Shown here: in pieces, positions 1 through 7,273 of the stretch
Position numbering within the stretch: the stretch's first letter is position 1
How the letters are laid out: each line of letters opens with the position of its first letter
Source of the DNA: Clostridia bacterium
Lineage (GTDB): Bacteria > Bacillota > Clostridia > HGM11514
Direction: 5' to 3'
Assembly (NCBI GenBank): GCA_900757255.1
Contig: CAAENE010000196.1
Coordinates: 1-10,009, forward strand
Length of the DNA: 10,009 nucleotides
Notes under the pieces: model-generated
The model's database searches: none
What the model saw: the letters and a program-made list of their open reading frames with translations, nothing else
Told to the model about the DNA's origin: nothing
Made by a program: the position numbers and the translations under genes

Positions 1-2165
1 ATATCTTTCTTCAGCTCTTCTGACGGCGTATACCGTTTGGTCAGCACAATGGTCGCTTTGACCGCCTGCCCGCGCAGAGGGTCTGGAACCGCGGTAACAG
101 CGCATTCCATAACCGCGTCATGTTCCATCAAAACGCTTTCGATTTCAAACGGCCCGATACGGTACCCAGAGGATTTGATTAAATCATCCGTCCTGCCGAC
201 ATACCAGAAATAGCCGTCTTCATCCCGCCATGCCATGTCACCGGTATGGTATAAGTCATCATGCCACGCCTCTTTCGTTTTTTCCGGATCGCGGTAATAT
301 TCAATAAACATACCCACAGGATGCCCTTTGTCGGTCCGCAGGACGATTTCGCCTGTCTCCCCTGTCTTAACGCTTTCCCCTTTATCGTTCACGATGTCGA
401 TATGATACTGCGGATTCGGTTTTCCCATAGAGCCGGGTTTTGGTTCCATACCAAAGAGGTTTGCGACCGTCAGGGTGGTTTCGGTCTGCCCGAAGCCTTC
501 CATCAGCTTTATGCCGGTACATTCATAAAATTTATTGAATACCTCCGGATTGAGCGCTTCCCCTGCAATCGTACAATAATGCAGAGAGGACAGGTCGTAT
601 TTAGATAAATCCTCCTGAATAAAGAAACGGTACATGGTCGGCGGCGCACAGAAGGTAGTGATATTGTATTTGGCAAACATCGGCAGGATTTCGTCCGGAT
701 GGAACCGGTCAAAATCAAAGGTGAAAATTGCCGCTTCACACAGCCATTGTCCATATAATTTGCCCCAGACAGCTTTGCCCCAGCCGGTATCGGAGATTGC
801 AAAATGCAGTCCGTCCGGCTCTACATTGTGCCAATATTTTGCCGTCACATAATGGCCCAGCGGATAGGTAAAATCATGCGCCGCTATTTTGGGATATCCG
901 GTCGTGCCGGAGGTAAAATACATCAGCATCCTATCGCTGCCCAGTACTTCATCCTCACCCGTCGGACGGTCAAAGGTATCTGGAAATTGGGTAAATTCTT
1001 TATCAAATTCCCGCCAGCCTTCTTTCGTGCCGTTTACGATCAATTTTGTCGTCAGCTCAGGGCAGTTTGCTGCCGCAAGCTCCGCTTGATGTGCCACGTC
1101 ACCGTCCGCGGTACACAGCAGTGCGCTGACCCCTGCTGCCTGGAACCGGTATTCAAAATCCTTTTGCACCAGCTGGTTGGTTGCAGGGATAACGATCGCC
1201 CCGATTTTATGCAAAGCCACAATGGAAATCCAGAATTGGTAATGCCGTTTTAATACCAGCATGACCCTGTCTCCTTTTTTGATTCCAAGAGATTTAAAAT
1301 AATTCGCAGCCTGATTGGAAAGACGGCTCATATCAGAAAAGGTAAAGGCTTTTTCGGTCCCGTCGATACCAACCCATTGCATCGCCAGCTTATCCGGATT
1401 CTTCTGTGCGATTTTATCCACTACGTCAAATCCAAAATTGAACCGCTCGGTATTTTGAAAGGAAATCTCCTGTAAGGCGCCGTTTTCATCTTCCACCACA
1501 TGAATAAAGTCTTCGTGGACGCCCTTATCCATCTCATTTTTCCGGACAGGGACATTTTTCGATACTGCCGCGTGTTCCGTATACGAGCCAACGTTTCCTT
1601 TCGCGTCTATCACCACTGCTAAAAATTCGCAGTCGCCGCCCTCTGCCGCAATCATTCCGTGGCCTACCGAACTATCGTAATAGATAGCGTCGCCCTCATG
1701 CAAAACCTCAACATGTCCGTTGATGCAGACCTTGAGGCTTCCTTTTAAGATATAGTCGAATTCTTCCCCTTCGTGGGTCGACAGAGGAATTTCGCGTGTT
1801 TGCTCTTCTGGATCATATTTTGCACAGACCAAAAATGGTTCTGAATATTTGCTTTTAAAGTATGTTGCAAGGTGCTGATATTTGAATCCTTTCCGGCGGG
1901 TCAGGGGTGTTCCCTCGCCCCGGCGTACAACGGAATAACCGCTTAGTTTGGCAGTATCTCCGGTTAAAAGCTCTTCAATTTCGATTCCAAATGCTTTTGC
2001 ACATTTATGTAAGAATGTAAAGGAGAAGTCATATTCGCCGTTTTCAGCTCTGCGGTACTCCGCCTCGGAAACGCCGCAAATTTCAGCCATTTCACCAACG
2101 CTTTTTCCAATAATTTCACGCAGTCCCCTGATTCTTTCCGCAATTTGCAAGACCTGGTTTTCCAT
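1..2165 (-). CDS. XRE HTH - cupin - acyl-CoA synthetase fusion (3' end outside window)
   Basis: One open frame runs from the ATG at 2165 past the window edge (721 codons seen, no stop). Residues 1-69 are an XRE/HTH_3 DNA-binding domain. Residues about 110-187 are a cupin with likely metal ligands H131, E135 and H169. From about 240 onward it is an AMP-forming acyl-CoA synthetase of the ANL superfamily: P-loop TSGTTGYPK at 418-426, GFGQTE at 557-562, YHTGD at 639-643, hinge region GRTDD at 657-661 and KSSGYRIGP at 664-672. The segments around HYQFW and FCAPPTMYRFF resemble medium-chain (ACSM-type) acyl-CoA synthetases, which turn a carboxylic acid, ATP and CoA into acyl-CoA, AMP and PPi. The last stretch, with the catalytic lysine, is missing. 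The start is set by AGGAGG seven bases upstream. I checked the frame at several points (codons at 1532, 929, 635, 503 and 188) and see no frameshift between domains. Substrate unknown. The gene sits directly behind a T-box. Confidence 0.9.
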   Translation of the reverse strand, partial: MENQVLQIAERIRGLREIIGKSVGEMAEICGVSEAEYRRAENGEYDFSFTFLHKCAKAFGIEIEELLTGDTAKLSGYSVVRRGEGTPLTRRKGFKYQHLATYFKSKYSEPFLVCAKYDPEEQTREIPLSTHEGEEFDYILKGSLKVCINGHVEVLHEGDAIYYDSSVGHGMIAAEGGDCEFLAVVIDAKGNVGSYTEHAAVSKNVPVRKNEMDKGVHEDFIHVVEDENGALQEISFQNTERFNFGFDVVDKIAQKNPDKLAMQWVGIDGTEKAFTFSDMSRLSNQAANYFKSLGIKKGDRVMLVLKRHYQFWISIVALHKIGAIVIPATNQLVQKDFEYRFQAAGVSALLCTADGDVAHQAELAAANCPELTTKLIVNGTKEGWREFDKEFTQFPDTFDRPTGEDEVLGSDRMLMYFTSGTTGYPKIAAHDFTYPLGHYVTAKYWHNVEPDGLHFAISDTGWGKAVWGKLYGQWLCEAAIFTFDFDRFHPDEILPMFAKYNITTFCAPPTMYRFFIQEDLSKYDLSSLHYCTIAGEALNPEVFNKFYECTGIKLMEGFGQTETTLTVANLFGMEPKPGSMGKPNPQYHIDIVNDKGESVKTGETGEIVLRTDKGHPVGMFIEYYRDPEKTKEAWHDDLYHTGDMAWRDEDGYFWYVGRTDDLIKSSGYRIGPFEIESVLMEHDAVMECAVTAVPDPLRGQAVKATIVLTKRYTPSEELKKD

Positions 2166-2200
2166 CTGATTACCTCCTGTTTCATAATTTCATAATAAAT

Positions 2201-2233
2201 AAAAAAACTCCCGTCCCCCATATGGGACGAAAG
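2201..2233 (-). terminator. Intrinsic terminator of the T-box leader
   Basis: The minus strand has a 10-bp stem CUUUCGUCCC / GGGACGGGAG (two G-U pairs) with loop AUAUGG, followed by seven Us. It directly follows the antiterminator: the antiterminator's 3' strand (2235-2239) lies just before the terminator stem, so the two folds compete in the usual T-box way. The GGGACGGGAGUUUUUUU ending is typical of T-box terminators in Firmicutes. Confidence 0.9.
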
Positions 2234-2460
2234 TAAATTCCGCGTTACCACCCAATTTGATATATCAAAATATCCGCTCTTTTCAGGCTCCAGCAAGCCC
2301 TATGCATATAACGGTGCAAACCGTAACAACTTACTCACGTATTTCCGTTGTTCAGCTCGGAAGGGATAAATAAAATGGATTGACAACGCCTCGCACCATC
2401 CGGCGTCTCTCTGAAATCAATGAAGCATTTTACCCGTTTCTTCGTCTCAGCCTTTATTTC
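2201..2460 (-). promoter_or_regulatory. T-box riboswitch leader of the acyl-CoA synthetase fusion gene
   Basis: Read on the minus strand, this has every T-box landmark. Stem I starts with GCUGAGAC...GAAG (2440-2451) and carries the distal AGAGAG and GGUGCGA motifs (about 2386-2412). Stem II is AACAAC/GUUGUU enclosing GAGUAAG. Stem III is ACGG...CCGU. The antiterminator at 2235-2258 is AAAUU...AAUUU around GGGUGGUAACGCGG, followed by a terminator. The bulge UGGU would pair with an ACCA tRNA end, meaning an A discriminator base. By spacing from the GAG of the kink-turn strand, the best specifier codon is AUC (isoleucine, 2365-2367). However, the next base is C rather than the usual purine, and UUU followed by A (2368-2370) is an alternative. 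Uncharged tRNA binding should favour readthrough into the gene at 2165. Confidence 0.92.
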
Positions 2461-2471
2461 ATGTTTTATTA

Positions 2472-2500
2472 AACATAACACATCTTTTCGTCTTTGTCAA
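2472..2500 (-). promoter_or_regulatory. SigA-type promoter of the T-box transcript
   Basis: The minus strand has TTGACA (2495-2500), a 17-base spacer and TATGTT (2472-2477). This is a perfect -35 and a 4/6 -10 box at ideal spacing, placing the transcript start near 2465, just before Stem I. The -35 box begins only about ten bases after the U-tract of the preceding operon's terminator. Confidence 0.8.
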
Positions 2501-2509
2501 TACTTTTTT

Positions 2510-2543
2510 TCAAAAAAATACCGGATGTGTTTACACATCCGGT
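2510..2543 (-). terminator. Intrinsic terminator closing the eight-gene operon
   Basis: A perfect 11-bp inverted repeat (ACCGGATGTGT / ACACATCCGGT, two-base loop, 2520-2543) is followed on the minus strand by UAUUUUUUUG. It begins 15 bases past the stop codon of the stalk protein gene. The plus-strand side has only a broken pyrimidine run (TTTCTTTC), so minus-strand use is favoured. It separates the operon from the T-box gene. Confidence 0.9.
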
Positions 2544-2557
2544 TTCTTTCTCTGTAA

Positions 2558-3262
2558 TCAGTCCCGGCTGTAAACTGTCAGCGTTTGGTTTGATATACTG
2601 TAGCTTGCTATCAAATCAAAGAACTGTACCGGAACATAAGTCGTGCCGTTGATCAATGCGGGCGCAGACGCCAGAGCAACAGGTTCTGTCACGCTTCCGT
2701 CCTCCGCATTGGTATAGCTGTAGCTGTTTTGGCCGATTGTCAGAACCGATTCGATTTTACCGTTATGGATGATCGCAGCTTTGCCTTCATTGTTCCAGGC
2801 AACGTCATAGCCCAGTCCTTCTGCAACTGCTCTGAGCGGCAGCATGATCTGACCGTTCCTGTGCGCAACCTTGACAGGAAGTATTTCGTCATTGAGCATG
2901 ACCTGGCTGATAATCCGGCTATTGACGACTGCCCGCAGTTCATCATATGTAACATTGCTGCCGGCAAGATATTCCTTAGCCTTTGCTAAAATCAGTTCTT
3001 TTTCAGTAACGGGCACGGCTTTTTCCCATTCGGATACAGGGATATCCCCGATCAGTCCCATCTCTTTGGCTTTTTGCATATAGTTTGCGGCATAGTGTCC
3101 CTCTGCTGATACCGGCTGATCGCCGTCCAGCGCCTGTACAAGGACGGTAATAAATTCGCAATAGGTAATCGGTTCCGCCGGTTCAATTGATTCCGCAGCA
3201 AACGCGCTGACGCTGCCCAAAACCATGATACAAACCAGCAGGACCGCAGTCCATTTTTTCAT
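2558..3262 (-). CDS. Exported stalk protein with copper amine oxidase N-terminal-like domain
   Basis: The 234-residue product has a signal peptide (MKK, hydrophobic stretch to about residue 20, likely cut after AFAA, 20-23). Residues 30-100 are helical and loosely resemble an S-layer homology repeat (YCEFITVLVQAL...AKEMGLI), but too weakly to claim. Residues about 120-232 are a stalk domain of the Pfam Copper_amine_oxidN type, with LPLRAVAEGLGYDVAW and NGTTYVPVQFF as hallmarks. Despite the name, such domains in Clostridia have no oxidase activity and occur in secreted or wall proteins. No catalytic residues are seen. The start follows GGAGG seven bases upstream. It is the last gene of the run, 75 bases behind the amidohydrolase, with a terminator right after it. 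A role in the cell envelope is likely; a specific one is not visible. Confidence 0.85.
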   Translation of the reverse strand: MKKWTAVLLVCIMVLGSVSAFAAESIEPAEPITYCEFITVLVQALDGDQPVSAEGHYAANYMQKAKEMGLIGDIPVSEWEKAVPVTEKELILAKAKEYLAGSNVTYDELRAVVNSRIISQVMLNDEILPVKVAHRNGQIMLPLRAVAEGLGYDVAWNNEGKAAIIHNGKIESVLTIGQNSYSYTNAEDGSVTEPVALASAPALINGTTYVPVQFFDLIASYSISNQTLTVYSRD

Positions 3263-3337
3263 TTTGTTCCCTCCTTCCCGGGATTAAGGATCGTTATGCC
3301 TTTTAGACGGACCGCTCTGCCGAAAAGTTCCAAATTT

Positions 3338-4126
3338 TTAAAGTCTTAGCAGCAAAGCCGCATTCCGGTAAAATATCTTTTCTTTGTCATCGTCGCTGAT
3401 CGACAGCTGTTCTATTTTGTTAATTGCATCACAAGCGCTTTCCCAGGGACAGTCTGTTGCAAACAGGATTTTGTCCGCACCATGCTTTTGAATAATCCGC
3501 TCATATTGCCTGTTTTCAATACCATGGGCCAAAAGCGCGGTATCCAGATAACAGTCGGTACCCGCCAAATATTCTTCCACATCGTCCCATTGTCCAAATC
3601 CGCCGAGATGCGCGATAACCGCCTGAAATCCGGGCAGCTCCTTTAACACTTTTGCAGTCTGCTCCGGCATGGCATGAACCAGTTCCGGCGACACCGGGTC
3701 ATAGCCGCCGTGGAAGATACAAATCAGCCCCAGTTCACGGCACCGCTCGTAAATCGGGTACATCCTTTTTTCGTCAATCAGAAAGTTCTGGTAATCAGGA
3801 TGAAGCTTAATCCCTTTCATTCCCAATTCCTTGATATACTCCAGCTCCTCAACTGCGTCCGGCGCGTCCGGGTGAACAGTTCCAAACGGAATAAATCTCT
3901 CTGACGCCTTTGACGCAATCCAATCGTTGATTTTGCGCTGCTGCGAGGGTTTGGTTGCAATGGATAATAAAACGCCCTTGTCTACGCCCCATTGTGTCAT
4001 TTTCCGATCGGTATCTGCCACCGTCCCGTCAGTCACATTTTCAATCTGAGCTGTTTGTTTCAGCTTTTCTACCGCGCTATGCGCTATTTTTTCATCAAAT
4101 ACATGGATGTGGGTATCGATTACCAC
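3338..4126 (-). CDS. Metal-dependent amidohydrolase (Amidohydro_2 family), TIM barrel
   Basis: The 262-residue protein matches the Amidohydro_2 family (relatives include ACMSD decarboxylase and 4-oxalomesaconate hydratase). Numbered from the start given here, it has the metal motif H6-x-H8 in strand 1, KLHP (K107, H109) in strand 4, HGG (H139), AHLGG (H173) and ATDCPW with D225. This is a full set of metal and catalytic positions, so it should be active in the cytoplasm (no signal peptide). Substrate cannot be told from sequence. The longest frame begins at a GTG (4135), but that codon touches the only Shine-Dalgarno, GGAAGG. A second GTG at 4126 lies eight bases beyond it, so I prefer 4126. 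It sits 32 bases behind the lipoprotein gene and is probably in the same transcript. An enzyme of this type beside an envelope two-component system is unexpected. Confidence 0.85.
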   Translation of the reverse strand: MVIDTHIHVFDEKIAHSAVEKLKQTAQIENVTDGTVADTDRKMTQWGVDKGVLLSIATKPSQQRKINDWIASKASERFIPFGTVHPDAPDAVEELEYIKELGMKGIKLHPDYQNFLIDEKRMYPIYERCRELGLICIFHGGYDPVSPELVHAMPEQTAKVLKELPGFQAVIAHLGGFGQWDDVEEYLAGTDCYLDTALLAHGIENRQYERIIQKHGADKILFATDCPWESACDAINKIEQLSISDDDKEKIFYRNAALLLRL

Positions 4127-4158
4127 TTCTGTCACCTTCCATTTTTCGAATTATGCAT

Positions 4159-5037
4159 TTAACTCTTTTTCTCTGTCACGATGAATGAAGTTTTCACCGA
4201 TAGAGTTATCGGACCGCTAAACACTTCTCCGTCCGCTATTGAGACGGAAAGATTTCCTGTCATTTTTTGGTCAGCCGCGTCGCTCTGCACCAGAGTATAA
4301 CCCTGATTTTGAATGTATTTCCCGCTGCCGCTGACCGTAATATCAGAAAACACAAGGGAAAAGTTGTCCCGGTTCACCGAAAAATCAGAACAGTTCGCCT
4401 GCGGCAGTTCCATTGACACTGAATGTTTCCCTTCAGTCAAGCCATGATAGCTAAATTTAGCATTTGCCGTATAGGGCACCGGATTGCACACACGAATCTG
4501 TTTTTCCCAGTTGCTGTCCTGTTCCGTTTTTTTCTCTAAATCAGCATTAGAGAAGAAGGAAAGATAGCTCAAAAAGTTGTCCCTTGAAAAAAACAGTTCA
4601 AATATCATATTCTGGGATTCTTTCAGTAAATCCCCGCCTTTTTCCATCTGTCCGGCCCTTTCGAAAATTTTGTCATAGCCTGAAACCTCCATGCCGGCCG
4701 CTCCGTTTTCCGGTATCGTAAAATAGAGCGTCTGCCCGGGAAGAACATCCAGCTTGCTGCCGGAAACGCTTGTTTTTGAATCAAACGCAACTGGAAAAGA
4801 ATCGCTTTTCAGGGATATTGCTTCAATTCGGCCTTCATACAAATTCTCTTTATTCTGTGTTACCGTCATTGCCATTTTTATACTTAGATCAGCCTTTATT
4901 CCTTCCCCCTCACCGGTTAAAAGGATGGTGTAATCGGCAAAGTAGGATGGACTTTCCGGCTGCGTTACAAAAACCTGCTGTGAACATCCCGCGGTTAATA
5001 TCAAACAAACTAATACAAAACAAATTCCCTTTTTCAT
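4159..5037 (-). CDS. Putative membrane lipoprotein of unknown function
   Basis: The 292-residue product begins MKKGICFVLVCLILTAGC, a type II signal peptide with lipobox TAGC and Cys18 as the lipidation site, so it should be anchored on the outer face of the membrane. The rest is soluble and strand-rich, with no transmembrane segment, and ends in a lysine tail. I recognise no family or catalytic motif. The frame can be extended to a TTG at 5049, but that codon lies inside the Shine-Dalgarno (GAGG). The ATG at 5037 is six bases beyond it and gives a standard lipoprotein signal. The gene follows the sensor kinase by 98 bases, a position often held by accessory or sensor lipoproteins of two-component systems. 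That role is inference. Confidence 0.8.
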   Translation of the reverse strand: MKKGICFVLVCLILTAGCSQQVFVTQPESPSYFADYTILLTGEGEGIKADLSIKMAMTVTQNKENLYEGRIEAISLKSDSFPVAFDSKTSVSGSKLDVLPGQTLYFTIPENGAAGMEVSGYDKIFERAGQMEKGGDLLKESQNMIFELFFSRDNFLSYLSFFSNADLEKKTEQDSNWEKQIRVCNPVPYTANAKFSYHGLTEGKHSVSMELPQANCSDFSVNRDNFSLVFSDITVSGSGKYIQNQGYTLVQSDAADQKMTGNLSVSIADGEVFSGPITLSVKTSFIVTEKKS

Positions 5038-5056
5038 CAGCCACCTCAAAGTATGG

Positions 5057-5081
5057 CAAATACCGCTTAAAACGGTATTTG
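5057..5081. repeat. Inverted repeat between kinase and lipoprotein genes
   Basis: A perfect 9-bp inverted repeat (CAAATACCG / CGGTATTTG) encloses a seven-base AT-rich loop. Neither side has a proper U-tract, so it is a poor terminator. On the minus strand TTGAAC lies just upstream with TATTTG 18 bases later, so an internal promoter or operator is possible but weak. It could also modulate how much of the three distal genes is made, as a partial stop or an mRNA stabiliser. Confidence 0.5.
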
Positions 5082-5135
5082 TTCAAATTTTAACTGTCTT
5101 TAGCAAACAGCCATAACTGCCGGATAACACGCTCC

Positions 5136-6563
5136 TTACTTGGTCTCGCTTTTAGCCGGCTCAGCCGTAAAGGTGAACGTCGTACCGTTCAGTTCATCAC
5201 TCTGCACCGCAATATTCTGTCCCTGCTTGAGAAGGATATTCTTTACAATATAAAGTCCCAGACCCGTCCCCTTTTTATCTCCGCGTGACGCGTCCGTTTT
5301 ATAAAACCGGTCGAACAGGTGTTTCATGTCCTCACGGCTAATCACGGTACCGGTATTATTGACGCTGACATAGACTTTTCCCATGGCTTTATAAGACGTA
5401 ATCTTGATTTTACCATGTTCCGGCGTAAATTTTACAGCATTGTCTATCAGATTCGTTACCACCTGCTTGTAGGAATCCTCATCCCCTTTTACAAACAGGT
5501 TTTCACTATGAAAAGATACAAATATTTCAATCGATTTTTCGGTGACCGGAGCCTCAAAGCCCAGAACCGTTACGCGAACCAGTTCATTGATATCAAAAAT
5601 CCCCCGGCTCAGCTGCACCTGCTTATCCTCGTACCGCGACGCAGTCAGAAGACTATTGACCAGCCGCGTGAGCCGTTTGGTCTCGTCTTTTACGATTTGC
5701 AGATATTTTTCCTGCTCCTTTTTTTCAATCGTACCGTCCAGCATACCGTCGATATATCCCATAATAGAGGTCAAGGGACTTCTGAGTTCGTGAGAAACAT
5801 TGGCCACAAATGAGCTTCGCATCTCTTCTAACTGAGACAAGGAGTCCGCCATGGCGTTAATCGAATCAGCCAGTTCCATCAGCTCGCCGTCCGATTTTAT
5901 CGATACCCGTTCTTCAAACTGTCCGTCCGCTATTTTTTCCACAATTGCTTTCATTTTCCGAATCGGGCGCGAAAACATTTTTGACAGCAAAAAGGTTGCA
6001 ATAAAGGCGAACAGCAGCCCTATCAGCCCGGCTATAATGAATTTCTGGAATAATTCGGCCCGGGAAGAATAGATTTCCGGCAGGGACGCGACTAAATAAA
6101 TCCCGCCGTTATTCTTTTCTTTATAGATGAACGGCATGGCGACTGTCAGCACCTGTTGGGAAAAGCCGTTGCCGAAATTAGAGATTTCACGCACTGTTTC
6201 ACCGTTTTGGACCTGTTTTGTGATATGGTTTTCAATCATTGTGCCGACTTTCGGCGCGTTATAGGTACCCGATGATATCACTACCATCCCTGTGGTATCC
6301 GTCACAAACACCGCAGCCTGCAGAGAATCCGAGGAGGAAGCAAGCGTAGAGAAATATAACTTTTCCACATAACTATTATCCGCGTCCAGCAGCAGGGCGG
6401 TCAGTTCACGCACCTTTTCCGCGTGCTCCTGCATCATGGCGCCCTTGGTATCCATGATATAATTTCCTAAAAAATTATACAGAAAAACGCCCGCGAAGGT
6501 AAAGGAAAGCAGGATGGTAGCCAGGGTAATGGTAAATATTTTTGAAAATATCGTTTTAAACAT
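5136..6563 (-). CDS. Membrane sensor histidine kinase (two-component system)
   Basis: The 475-residue protein has a transmembrane helix at about 10-31, an extracytoplasmic sensor domain at about 32-172 (mixed helix/strand, sCache-like in layout), a second transmembrane helix at about 173-195, and HAMP at about 196-248. The HisKA dimerisation domain carries FVANVSHELRSPLTS with phospho-accepting H258. The HATPase_c domain has N box NLIDNAVKF (371-379), F box LFDRFYK and G2 box GTGLGL (432-437). The G1 box reads NNTGTVI (402-408) where most kinases have DxGxGI: the adenine-contacting Asp is replaced by Asn and the second Gly is lost. Kinases with NTG in this place exist in Firmicutes, so activity is not excluded. 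The start follows GAAAGG nine bases upstream and lies 17 bases after the response regulator stop, so the two form a classic co-transcribed pair. Confidence 0.95.
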   Translation of the reverse strand: MFKTIFSKIFTITLATILLSFTFAGVFLYNFLGNYIMDTKGAMMQEHAEKVRELTALLLDADNSYVEKLYFSTLASSSDSLQAAVFVTDTTGMVVISSGTYNAPKVGTMIENHITKQVQNGETVREISNFGNGFSQQVLTVAMPFIYKEKNNGGIYLVASLPEIYSSRAELFQKFIIAGLIGLLFAFIATFLLSKMFSRPIRKMKAIVEKIADGQFEERVSIKSDGELMELADSINAMADSLSQLEEMRSSFVANVSHELRSPLTSIMGYIDGMLDGTIEKKEQEKYLQIVKDETKRLTRLVNSLLTASRYEDKQVQLSRGIFDINELVRVTVLGFEAPVTEKSIEIFVSFHSENLFVKGDEDSYKQVVTNLIDNAVKFTPEHGKIKITSYKAMGKVYVSVNNTGTVISREDMKHLFDRFYKTDASRGDKKGTGLGLYIVKNILLKQGQNIAVQSDELNGTTFTFTAEPAKSETK

Positions 6564-6580
6564 CTTTTTCTGCCTTTCTC

Positions 6581-7273
6581 CTACCCCTTAAGTTCAAATT
6601 TATAACCGACTCCCCATACGGTTTTTAGTTCCCATTTATCACTTTTGCCGTCGATTTTCTGACGGATACGTTTGATATGCACATCTACTGTCCGGCCGTC
6701 TCCAAAGTAGTCGTACCCCCAGATGTTATCCAAAAGCTGGTCGCGGGTAAAGACCCGGTCGGGATTTTTACACAGAAAAAACAATAATTCCAGTTCTTTG
6801 GGCGGCATTTCAATCTTTTCTCCCTTGACGGTCAGCTCGTACTGGGACAGGTTAACGTCAATGTCAGGCAGGACGATTTCCTTTTCGTTATCCTCCATGT
6901 TTTTGCTGGTACGCCGCAGTACAGCGTAAATCCGGGCAATCAACTCTTTGGGTTCAAAGGGTTTTACCACATAATCGTCCGCGCCTATCGTGAGTCCCAA
7001 CACCTTATCAAAGGTCTCCCCCTTGGCAGTCAGCATGATAATTGGTATTGCGCTGATTTTCCGAATCTCCTGACAGAGAGTATTCCCGTCCATTTTCGGC
7101 ATCATCAAATCCATAATAACAATATCCGGGCTTGCCTCCTTAAATACCTTCAGTCCGTGGACGCCGTCTGTTGCACCAACGTATTCAAAGCCCTCTTTTT
7201 CCAGGTACAGCCGCAGCAGCTGCCGGATATTTCCATCGTCATCTACGACCAGCACCTTCGTTTTCTGTTCCAT
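6581..7273 (-). CDS. OmpR/PhoB-family response regulator
   Basis: The 230-residue cytoplasmic transcription factor is of usual family length. The receiver domain (1-120) has the acidic pair D11/D12, phosphorylation site D55 in IVIMDLMMPKMDG, T82 in LTAKG and K104 in VVKPF. A linker of about 15 charged residues leads to a winged-helix DNA-binding domain (about 135-230) with the typical FTRDQLLDNIWGYDYFGDGRTVDVHI... pattern and GVGYKF ending. The start is fixed by AGGAGG eight bases upstream. The gene overlaps the 3' end of the stalk/RsiV-like gene by 35 bases in another frame and is followed after 17 bases by its kinase, so coupled translation with both neighbours is likely. Its DNA target cannot be read here. 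Confidence 0.96.
   Translation of the reverse strand: MEQKTKVLVVDDDGNIRQLLRLYLEKEGFEYVGATDGVHGLKVFKEASPDIVIMDLMMPKMDGNTLCQEIRKISAIPIIMLTAKGETFDKVLGLTIGADDYVVKPFEPKELIARIYAVLRRTSKNMEDNEKEIVLPDIDVNLSQYELTVKGEKIEMPPKELELLFFLCKNPDRVFTRDQLLDNIWGYDYFGDGRTVDVHIKRIRQKIDGKSDKWELKTVWGVGYKFELKG

Noticed and set aside
261..1253. Several plus-strand frames opposite the acyl-CoA synthetase
   Set aside because: They are antisense shadows of a well-conserved protein and show no domain pattern or ribosome binding site.
1964..2296. 110-codon minus-strand frame overlapping the T-box and the HTH domain
   Set aside because: It runs through the T-box antiterminator and terminator and is out of frame with the clear HTH-cupin-synthetase protein; its translation has no recognisable pattern.
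5319..5813. 164-codon plus-strand frame opposite the kinase
   Set aside because: It lies wholly across the HisKA/HATPase region of the kinase; the translation is compositionally odd and shows no known motif.
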